A stretch of DNA of 6,060 bases from a bacterium (GTDB lineage Bacteria > Desulfobacterota_D > UBA1144). Positions 1-4,963 of the stretch are shown in pieces. A program made the position numbers and the translations under genes. Position 1 is the first letter of the stretch; each line of letters begins with the position of its first letter. The notes under the pieces are model-generated. The model saw only the letters and a program-made list of their open reading frames with translations, searched no databases and was not told the origin of the DNA. The stretch covers positions 15,904 through 21,963 of the forward strand of contig NZXA02000004.1 of assembly GCA_002697665.2 (NCBI GenBank), read 5' to 3'.

Positions 1-245
1 CTTTCTTTGCCTAGGTATAAAAACTTTTCTCCCTCTTCATATTTTTTATGAAGATCATTCATATATTTTGCTCTTGTAATCTGCTGTGTTCTGAGTAAGT
101 AAAATTTTTTTTCATCAAGATAATTCTCAATGGACTCCATACTTTCATCCATAGGAGCTCTAACAATAATATGTCCCTCAATAGAAATTTGAACTTCTAG
201 TGTCTTTCTATCGGATCTAACAATCTGATCAACTTTAATTGACAT
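1..245 (-). CDS. YgjP/DUF45-type metal-dependent hydrolase, N-terminal part (runs off the left edge)
   Basis: The reverse strand reads open from an ATG at 245-243 to the window edge, giving 81 codons that begin MSIKVDQIVRSDRKTLEVQI. The run IVRSDRKTLEVQIS, then IIVRAP (26-31), a helical spacer, and FLYLGKE (75-81) match the N-terminal beta layer and the 'xFLYLGxxY' step of the YgjP-like M48/SprT-type family (PF01863). The zinc-binding HExxH and distal histidine of this family lie in the C-terminal half, which is outside the window, so catalytic competence cannot be judged. Family members are small cytoplasmic metal-dependent proteins; a UTP pyrophosphatase activity has been reported for YgjP, but the general role is poorly settled. 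The start is supported by the family's usual N-terminus and by a TATAGT box just upstream. There is no Shine-Dalgarno. It lies 52 bp downstream of the small membrane protein gene on the same strand. The family call is from memory of motifs, not a search. Confidence 0.72.
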   Translation of the reverse strand, partial: MSIKVDQIVRSDRKTLEVQISIEGHIIVRAPMDESMESIENYLDEKKFYLLRTQQITRAKYMNDLHKKYEEGEKFLYLGKE

Positions 246-253
246 TTACGGCT

Positions 254-259
254 ACTATA
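254..259 (-). promoter_or_regulatory. Candidate -10 box for the YgjP-like gene, giving an almost leaderless transcript
   Basis: On the minus strand TATAGT lies 8 bases before the ATG at 245. A weak -35 candidate, TTGTTA, sits at 279-284 with a long 19 bp spacer. If used, transcription would begin about two bases before the start codon. No ribosome binding site is visible, which fits a leaderless mRNA. The gene may instead be read through from the small gene upstream, 52 bp away with no terminator hairpin between them. Confidence 0.3.
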
Positions 260-297
260 ACACAAAAAAAATAAAAATTAACAATAATTTGAGATAT

Positions 298-597
298 TTA
301 AGTTGCTAATATAAAAATTACGGTCATAAAAGATCCAAAAACTAATCCAACAATTGAAGCAGCTAATAACTCAGATTGAGCTTTTGATAGTTTTGGTGGC
401 TTAGGAAATGAATCTGAATCTAAAAATTCAAATAATCCAATATGTGCAAATATAATTTTTGTAGGAATAGCAAAAGCAACACCAGCAATTATCATTTTTG
501 CCCAAAGTGGAAGGGTTTCATAAAAAACGGGGTCACTAGCTGAAGCAGGAATAGTTAGTAGTAAAAAAAAAGTAAGTAAACAATATTGTTTTTTCAT
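298..597 (-). CDS. Small exported or membrane protein with signal-like N-terminus and two hydrophobic helices
   Basis: The product is 99 residues from the ATG at 597 (MKKQYCLLTFF...). An ATG nine bases upstream at 606 would add MCP, but 597 is preferred because it restores a normal MKK signal-peptide start and sits a few bases after the predicted transcription start. Numbering from the 597 start, residues 1-20 form a positively charged end, a hydrophobic core and an ASA cleavage-type motif (18-20). Two hydrophobic stretches follow, about 32-58 (WAKMIIAGVAFAIP...) and 77-98. They are joined by a proline/lysine-rich loop (FPKPPKLSK). With the signal removed, the positive-inside rule puts that loop in the cytoplasm. 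No catalytic motif or known family is recognised. It has a strong predicted promoter of its own and is followed by the YgjP-like gene in the same direction. Real-gene status rests on the coherent signal-plus-helix architecture and the promoter; function is unknown. Confidence 0.68.
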   Translation of the reverse strand: MKKQYCLLTFFLLLTIPASASDPVFYETLPLWAKMIIAGVAFAIPTKIIFAHIGLFEFLDSDSFPKPPKLSKAQSELLAASIVGLVFGSFMTVIFILAT

Positions 598-609
598 AGG
601 ACACATTGA

Positions 610-617
610 ATTATAAT
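610..617. promoter_or_regulatory. Symmetric ATTATAAT box: -10 element on both strands of a divergent pair
   Basis: The 8-mer ATTATAAT is its own reverse complement. It therefore contains a perfect TATAAT on the plus strand (612-617) and on the minus strand (615-610). Plus-strand initiation would fall near 624, giving a leader of about 17 bases that keeps the AGGA at 627-630 for the gene starting at 641. The plus-strand -35 is poor: only TTGTTT at 586-591 with a 20 bp spacer, or a T-run at 17 bp. Confidence 0.45.
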
Positions 618-637
618 AATAAATATAGGAAAATCAA
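610..637 (-). promoter_or_regulatory. Sigma-70-type promoter for the small membrane protein gene
   Basis: Reading the minus strand, TTGATT (637-632) is followed by a 16 bp spacer and a perfect TATAAT (615-610). Transcription would start near 603, leaving only about six bases before the ATG at 597. That is why the 597 start is preferred over 606. No Shine-Dalgarno can fit in so short a leader, so initiation would be essentially leaderless. Confidence 0.5.
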
Positions 638-640
638 ATA

Positions 641-1390
641 ATGCCATCATGCTATTTGCAAGTTTATGAAAAGTTAACTTCAGTCCACAAAGATTACGAT
701 TATTGGAGAGAGTATACATCTTTCTATGAAAGTTACTGGGGTGGGCCTACATCTCCATATGGAATTTGGTTTGGGAATGAATATGAAACGTTTGAAAATA
801 ACCTTGCGGATCATCTTCAAATTGATAAAAAAGATTTAAAACAATGTTTATTTATCAAAGAGAATGACAATTATTATATATGTCCATCAGAATTAAATGA
901 AAATAAACAAAATTATTCATACCTTGTTGATAATATAATACCACTTCATTGGTTTTTGCTATTTAATGAAAATCAAAAAAAAGTTTTCAAGACACATTGG
1001 GGGTTTGGGGCAATACATTATTCAAGTTCTATATCTAAATGTTTAAATGAAATTTCAGGAATTAATAAAATACAAAATCATAATTTAGATATTGATACAA
1101 ACTTTAAAATTAATTTTGGCAAATTAATTTTAGACCTTCTTGAAACAAATAAATGGTTAAAAACATTTAACTCTGATGGAATATTAATTTTAAATTATGG
1201 AGATCTTCTAGCAAATTTCCCTCAAAATAGTTTAGATAAAGAAGATTCTGTAAAAATAATGAATGATATAATCAATTTAGTTAAGAAAAATTCTTTCACT
1301 GATGCCGAAAAAATTTTTAATTTTCTTATAGAGAGATGGTCAAAGATAGAGTTTTCAAATCAGAGGAATGAAAGTAATTTAAATAATTAG
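641..1390 (+). CDS. Uncharacterised aromatic-rich soluble protein, 249 residues
   Basis: I do not recognise this gene. The ATG at 641 is preceded by AGGA at 627-630 with a ten-base spacer, and it starts right after a likely promoter. The product is soluble, with no signal peptide or long hydrophobic helix. The first 45 residues are unusually rich in Tyr and Trp (YDYWREYTSFYESYWGG), ending in GGPTSPYGIWFGNEYETFE (34-52). The middle has LVDNIIPLHWFLLFNE (95-110) and THWGFGAIHYSSS (118-130), including several His. The C-terminal part has ILILNYGDLLANFP (181-194) followed by amphipathic helices. Five cysteines or fewer are scattered without a CxxC pair. Dense Trp, Gly and His islands separated by ordinary helical sequence look like a conserved folded domain rather than a random open frame. 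It is transcribed divergently from the small membrane protein gene and ends 7 bp short of the convergent gene. Function unknown. Confidence 0.72.
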   Translation: MPSCYLQVYEKLTSVHKDYDYWREYTSFYESYWGGPTSPYGIWFGNEYETFENNLADHLQIDKKDLKQCLFIKENDNYYICPSELNENKQNYSYLVDNIIPLHWFLLFNENQKKVFKTHWGFGAIHYSSSISKCLNEISGINKIQNHNLDIDTNFKINFGKLILDLLETNKWLKTFNSDGILILNYGDLLANFPQNSLDKEDSVKIMNDIINLVKKNSFTDAEKIFNFLIERWSKIEFSNQRNESNLNN

Positions 1391-1397
1391 ATATACT

Positions 1398-2090
1398 TTA
1401 TTTCTCATAAACTTTTTTTTCAATCCATTTTTTAGGAATTAATTTAGGAGGAACTAATAGTTTGTCTTTGTCTTTTACAAAATCATTTTTATATTCTAGA
1501 CTCCATTTATAACTCAAGAAATATTGAGTAATCGTTAGAGCTAATTCCCTTAATTTAGTTATTTTACACCATTCACTAATTTTACTTTCCAATGGAATTA
1601 TTTTGGCTTTTGAGGGATTAAACAATGTCCTTAAAGCAAAATTCCTTTCACGATCGTCTTTAGGTTTAAGATCTTTTTTAACTTCAGAGAGCATTTTGTA
1701 GATATACTTATAGGTACCAACCACATGCTCATTACTAAAAGGAAGCTTTCTTTTTCTTTTCTTTGGAATATTTGCAGCTAATCCCTCGGCAAATTGCTGA
1801 ATATTTATTTTGTCCTCAGGATAGGGATATTTGGACTGCAAAGTCCATGCTATAATTTGATATCTCACAGTCGGATGATCTAATACACAAGGTTGCTCTT
1901 TTATTGCTAATGCAAGGTGCAAGGGTTTTCCAGTTAACTGAAAATCTCTAAAATATTTACAAAAAAATAACCATGAAATGATTCCAGTTTTTCCTTCATG
2001 AACTTGTTCAATAAAACTTTTAATTTCTTTAAAAAAATGATCAGATATTATTTCTGAATCAATCCAAGGGTCATCTTTAATTTTTGGCAT
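1398..2090 (-). CDS. Uncharacterised basic protein, 230 residues
   Basis: I do not recognise this gene. It starts at the ATG at 2090 (MPKIKDDPWIDSEI). No good Shine-Dalgarno is visible; a TAATAT box lies nine bases before the ATG. The product is strongly basic towards its middle and C-terminus, with PKKRKRK at 109-115, a charged stretch KPKDDRERN (142-150) and a Lys/Pro-rich tail (VPPKLIPKKWIEKK, 213-226). The N-terminal half is helical and contains ISWLFFCKYF (38-47). This is too short and too charged at its ends to be a convincing membrane helix. The clustered basic residues could suit nucleic acid or membrane-surface binding, but that is inference from composition only. It is the third gene of the fumC run, 34 bp downstream of the preceding gene. 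Its stop lies 7 bp from the convergent gene's stop, with no terminator hairpin between them. Confidence 0.65.
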   Translation of the reverse strand: MPKIKDDPWIDSEIISDHFFKEIKSFIEQVHEGKTGIISWLFFCKYFRDFQLTGKPLHLALAIKEQPCVLDHPTVRYQIIAWTLQSKYPYPEDKINIQQFAEGLAANIPKKRKRKLPFSNEHVVGTYKYIYKMLSEVKKDLKPKDDRERNFALRTLFNPSKAKIIPLESKISEWCKITKLRELALTITQYFLSYKWSLEYKNDFVKDKDKLLVPPKLIPKKWIEKKVYEK

Positions 2091-2124
2091 TACTTATTGA
2101 TATTAACATGAAAAATTAAAAAAA

Positions 2125-2859
2125 TTATATTAGCTTCATTCTCATCGATATTGATTGATATGTAGTTCTGTATTTATTAGCTAAAATATGCATTACAATC
2201 TTATCAATCGAATTTACTTCATGAAATAACTTTGAAGCAATAACTCCTGAATAAGGAGCTAATGATTTTTGATATATCTGTGCGAAGTTACAAAGTGCTT
2301 CGTCAATTAATAGAGTGTTAATGTGATCTGATAGCATGATTGCACCTTTTGTACTCTTTTTATTAGTATCTAAAAAGAAAGGGTAATATTTATTCAAGAA
2401 TTTTTGAATTTTATTCTTTAATGAATTGAATTCTGCTAAAAGTTTTTTATCAGTTGGTGATTTATCTGCATCTGGGCCATAGTAAACAAGCTTTGACAAA
2501 GAGCCAGATGAAGCTGCTTCAAATATAGCTTTAAGCCAATTTTTAGCTTCAGACCATCTATCAAAATTTTTCTTTGATGAAAGTAAAGTATGAGCTGATT
2601 CAAGCTCATTTAGAACCGATTGCAAGAGATTAATGACAATTTTGACAATCGACTCTCTCTCGATGGTTAACTCGTCTTTCCAGCCTTTTACATAGTTTTC
2701 ATCATATAAAATTCTTGGCTCTTCTTTGATTTGTTCTACTAAGTTTTCTAATAAATCAACTTCCTTTAGAATATCTGGATAATATTTATCTTTAAAATAT
2801 TCTACACTTACTGATATATCATCAATATTTGAAACTTTTGTTAGCAATTTATTTTTCAT
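2125..2859 (-). CDS. Uncharacterised all-helical cytoplasmic protein translationally coupled to fumC, 244 residues
   Basis: I do not recognise this gene. Its ATG (2859-2857) overlaps the TGA of fumC (2858-2856) as ATGA, a typical coupling arrangement, which also fixes the start. The product is charged and appears almost wholly helical. Residues 20-50 and 62-95 look like long amphipathic helices with coiled-coil tendency. A short turn segment, YYGPDADKSPTDKK (126-139), splits the protein before further helices (140-156, 174-200, 217-230). FDRWSEAKNWLKAIFEAASSG (99-119) is the most distinctive stretch. There is one cysteine (190), no signal peptide, no membrane helix and no P-loop or obvious catalytic motif. 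The coupling suggests co-expression with fumarase, not necessarily the same pathway. It could be an adaptor or scaffold-like helical bundle, but nothing in the sequence proves a function. Confidence 0.7.
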   Translation of the reverse strand: MKNKLLTKVSNIDDISVSVEYFKDKYYPDILKEVDLLENLVEQIKEEPRILYDENYVKGWKDELTIERESIVKIVINLLQSVLNELESAHTLLSSKKNFDRWSEAKNWLKAIFEAASSGSLSKLVYYGPDADKSPTDKKLLAEFNSLKNKIQKFLNKYYPFFLDTNKKSTKGAIMLSDHINTLLIDEALCNFAQIYQKSLAPYSGVIASKLFHEVNSIDKIVMHILANKYRTTYQSISMRMKLI

Positions 2860-4244
2860 AAACTAGGCTTTACCATTGTCTTTGGATTTAAAATTTTATC
2901 GGACTTTTCTTTAGACAATATTTTGTTTTCATTTACAATTTGCCTAACCGTTTTTCCAGTTGCATAGGCTTTTTTGGCAATTTCAGCAGCATTATTATAG
3001 CCTATAATTGGGGCAAGGCTGGTACACATTGCAAGGCTATCATCAATATAATTTTCACATTTTTGCTTATCTGCCTTTATCCCTTTAATACAATCTACTG
3101 CAAAAGCTTTGGTAGATGTAGATAATATTTCTATTGATTCCATAATATTGTGGGCCATCACTGGCATCATAACATTTAGTTGAAAATTACCAGACTGGCC
3201 AGCAATTGTAATCGTTAAATCATTTCCAATAACTTGAGCACATACCTGTGTTAAAGCTTCAGCTAAAACAGGATTTACTTTACCTGGCATTATAGAAGAT
3301 CCTGGTTGTATAGAAGGTAATATAATTTCTCCAAATCCACATCTTGGGCCACTGCCAAGCCATCTAATATCATTAGCGATTTTCATAAGTGATGTTGAAC
3401 ATGTTTTTAAACTACCACTTAAATTAACAATTGCATCTTTAGAAGATTGTGATTCGAAATGATTTTTAGCTTCGTAAAATTTATATCCAACTTTATTTGA
3501 TATTTGTTGTGAGATTTTTTTTGCAAATTTTGGATGAGAATTAATACCAGTTCCTACGGCAGTTCCACCTTGAGATAAAAATTTTATGGAAGATAGAGAA
3601 AGATTAATGTATTCAAGTGAATTATCAATCATTTGAGAAAATCCACCAAACTCTTGCCCAAGTGTCATTGGCGTAGCATCTTGCAAGTGAGTTCGGCCAA
3701 TTTTATATATATCTTTAAATTTTTTTTCTTTTATATCAAACTCTTTTTTTAATATTTTGAGGCTTGGAATTAATTTATTTTTTGTCAGTTTATATGTCGA
3801 TATATGCATTGCTGTTGGAATTACATCATTACTAGATTGACATAGATTTACATGATCATTTGGATGAATCTTTTCTTTTCCATTATGGAACTTATTAGCT
3901 AAAGATGCTATAACTTCGTTTGCATTCATATTGGATGAAGTTCCTGATCCAGTCTGAAATATATCAACAACAAATTCGCCATCATGCTTACCATCAATTA
4001 CCTCCTGAGAAGCCTTCATGATACTTTTGGATATTGATTGGGGTAAAAGATTTAATTCACCATTAACCTTAGCGGAACAGAACTTTATTACACCTAGCGC
4101 TTCAATGAACGGTCTCTTGAACTTTAAATCGCTAATTGGAAAATTTTGAATCGCTCTAGCTGTTTGGGCGGCATAAAGAGATTTTTTAGGAACTTTCATT
4201 TTACCCATAGAATCCGATTCTATTCTGAAGTTATTTTTAGACAT
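2856..4244 (-). CDS. fumC: Fumarate hydratase class II (fumarase C)
   Basis: This enzyme reversibly hydrates fumarate to L-malate in the citric acid cycle. It is a cytoplasmic homotetramer and iron-independent. At 462 residues it is full length (E. coli FumC has 467). Family landmarks are all present: TGSGTSSNMN (98-107); HPND (127-130); QSSND (136-140); GRTHLQDA (183-190) with the active-site His at 186; GGTAVGTG (226-233); and the superfamily signature GSSIMPGKVNP (315-325), with the catalytic serine in the SS pair and Lys322/Asn324 for substrate binding. Retention of GRTHLQDA and of the FumC-type C-terminal domain (IGYNNAAEIAKKA, 414-426) favours fumarase over aspartase. Segments such as NFPIS and LQPGSS/SIQPGSS-like context with VNPVLAEALTQV resemble actinobacterial fumarase more than E. 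coli FumC. The start is fixed by AGGAG five bases upstream. It leads a three-gene minus-strand run and is divergent from trxA. Confidence 0.96.
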   Translation of the reverse strand: MSKNNFRIESDSMGKMKVPKKSLYAAQTARAIQNFPISDLKFKRPFIEALGVIKFCSAKVNGELNLLPQSISKSIMKASQEVIDGKHDGEFVVDIFQTGSGTSSNMNANEVIASLANKFHNGKEKIHPNDHVNLCQSSNDVIPTAMHISTYKLTKNKLIPSLKILKKEFDIKEKKFKDIYKIGRTHLQDATPMTLGQEFGGFSQMIDNSLEYINLSLSSIKFLSQGGTAVGTGINSHPKFAKKISQQISNKVGYKFYEAKNHFESQSSKDAIVNLSGSLKTCSTSLMKIANDIRWLGSGPRCGFGEIILPSIQPGSSIMPGKVNPVLAEALTQVCAQVIGNDLTITIAGQSGNFQLNVMMPVMAHNIMESIEILSTSTKAFAVDCIKGIKADKQKCENYIDDSLAMCTSLAPIIGYNNAAEIAKKAYATGKTVRQIVNENKILSKEKSDKILNPKTMVKPSL

Positions 4245-4249
4245 AAGAG

Positions 4250-4254
4250 CTCCT
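4250..4254 (-). promoter_or_regulatory. Ribosome binding site of fumC
   Basis: On the minus strand AGGAG is followed by five bases (CTCTT) and the ATG at 4244. This fixes the fumC start and shows that the host uses a normal bacterial anti-Shine-Dalgarno. Confidence 0.8.
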
Positions 4255-4325
4255 AAAAAGTAATATATTAATTTTAACTTAATTAAGTAGTTTTGATAAT
4301 TTATTTTTTCAATTAGAATATAAAA

Positions 4326-4331
4326 AAGGAG
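4326..4331 (+). promoter_or_regulatory. Ribosome binding site of trxA
   Basis: AAGGAG lies six bases before the ATG at 4338. It is a strong Shine-Dalgarno that sets the start of thioredoxin and probably serves the coupled downstream gene indirectly. Confidence 0.8.
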
Positions 4332-4337
4332 TTTATC

Positions 4338-4661
4338 ATGAGCAACATAATCGAGACAGATGATTCCAATTTTGAATCTGAAGTACTTAAATCTGACATT
4401 CCTGTTATAGTTGATTTTTGGGCACCATGGTGTGCACCATGTAAGGCAATTGCCCCTATATTAGAGCAAATATCTGATGAACAAGGGGATAAAATAAAAA
4501 TAGTGAAAGTAAATGTTGACGACAACCAAAAATATGCCGCAGATTTCGGTATTAGGAGCATCCCAACCTTGCTTATATTTAATAAAGGTGAATTAAAAAA
4601 TCAAATTGTTGGATCTATTCCAAAAGCTGAAATAGAAAAATTTATTATGGAAGAAATTTAA
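4338..4661 (+). CDS. trxA: Thioredoxin with a WCAPC active site
   Basis: Thioredoxin is a small cytoplasmic dithiol protein that reduces disulfides in targets such as ribonucleotide reductase and peroxiredoxins, and is recharged by thioredoxin reductase. The 107-residue product is standard length and has the complete fold. It shows VDFWAPWCAPCK (25-36) with redox cysteines at 32 and 35, the buried Asp26, Lys57, the KVNVDDN strand-turn (57-63) and the cis-proline in SIPT (Pro76), ending in a C-terminal helix. Alanine replaces the usual glycine in the CGPC motif (CAPC). This variant occurs in other thioredoxins and may shift redox potential, but it does not imply loss of function. There is no signal peptide, so it acts in the cytoplasm. 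The stop overlaps the next gene's ATG as TAATG, so the two are likely co-translated. Confidence 0.95.
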   Translation: MSNIIETDDSNFESEVLKSDIPVIVDFWAPWCAPCKAIAPILEQISDEQGDKIKIVKVNVDDNQKYAADFGIRSIPTLLIFNKGELKNQIVGSIPKAEIEKFIMEEI

Positions 4662-4963
4662 TGGAAATATTCATTATGTTGAGTCGATTGACTGATGAAG
4701 GGCGTAAAACTGTAAAAATGCGCCCCGAAAGAATAAAAGAGGTAAACATTGAGATTGAAAAGATGGGAGCTAAAGTCCTTGAACAGTATGCAGTTTTAGG
4801 GGAATACGATTTTGTTAATATTCTCGAAGCGCCGGATAACGAAACAATTTCAAGAGTTTCAATTGAATTAGGAGCTAGAGGAACAATTCAACTTATTACG
4901 CTTGCTGCTATCAGCATTGATGAACTTGCGGAGACATTACTTACATCAAGCTCTATTTATTAA
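4661..4963 (+). CDS. GYD-domain protein
   Basis: The 100-residue product matches the GYD family (PF08734), small alpha/beta proteins of unknown biochemical function related in fold to dimeric alpha-beta barrel (ferredoxin-like) domains. The hallmarks are present in order: FIMLSRLTDEGRKTVK (4-19), RPERIKEVN (21-29), MGAKVLEQYAVLGEYDFVNI (35-54, containing the GxYDFV core that names the family), EAPDNETISRVSIELGARGT (56-75) and a final strand-helix ending in ITLAAISIDEL. The ATG at 4661 is preferred to the internal ATG at 4676 because family members normally have four to six residues before MLxRLT. It is coupled to trxA by the TAATG overlap and lacks its own Shine-Dalgarno. It has no cysteine, so it is not a disulfide partner in itself. 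Its 3' end overlaps the convergent glycosyltransferase gene by 11 bp. Confidence 0.88.
   Translation: MEIFIMLSRLTDEGRKTVKMRPERIKEVNIEIEKMGAKVLEQYAVLGEYDFVNILEAPDNETISRVSIELGARGTIQLITLAAISIDELAETLLTSSSIY

Larger units (their letters stand above)
4245..4337. promoter_or_regulatory. Divergent fumC / trxA control region with a 12 bp perfect palindrome
   Basis: This very AT-rich 93 bp gap must carry promoters for both directions. Candidates are weak. For trxA, GATAAT (4295-4300) lies behind TTAACT (4274-4279), or TAGAAT (4314-4319) lies behind TTGATA (4293-4298). For fumC on the minus strand, TAATAT lies at 4270-4265. In the centre, ACTTAATTAAGT (4277-4288) is an exact inverted repeat and could be an operator. 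In sequence this AT-rich such palindromes also arise by chance, so the operator reading is tentative. Confidence 0.4.

Noticed and set aside
598..606. Alternative upstream start (MCP) for the small membrane protein
   Set aside because: The predicted transcription start near 603 falls within this ATG, and the 597 start gives a conventional MKK signal peptide.
1391..1397. A rho-independent terminator between the convergent genes
   Set aside because: The gap is 7 bp and no stem with a following T-run can be formed there.
2940..3125. Plus-strand 61-codon open frame inside fumC
   Set aside because: It lies wholly antisense to the well-supported fumC coding sequence, has no ribosome binding site and no recognisable domain; it is a shadow of the real gene.
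2856..4244. Aspartase (aspartate ammonia-lyase) as an alternative to fumarase
   Set aside because: Both share the GSSxMPxKxN signature. The TGSGTSSNMN, GRTHLQDA and IGYNNAAEIAKKA segments fit fumarase C, and the length is that of FumC.
4313..4561. Minus-strand 82-codon open frame across trxA
   Set aside because: It is antisense to thioredoxin, whose motifs are unmistakable, and its hydrophobic, serine-rich product is typical of an antisense shadow.
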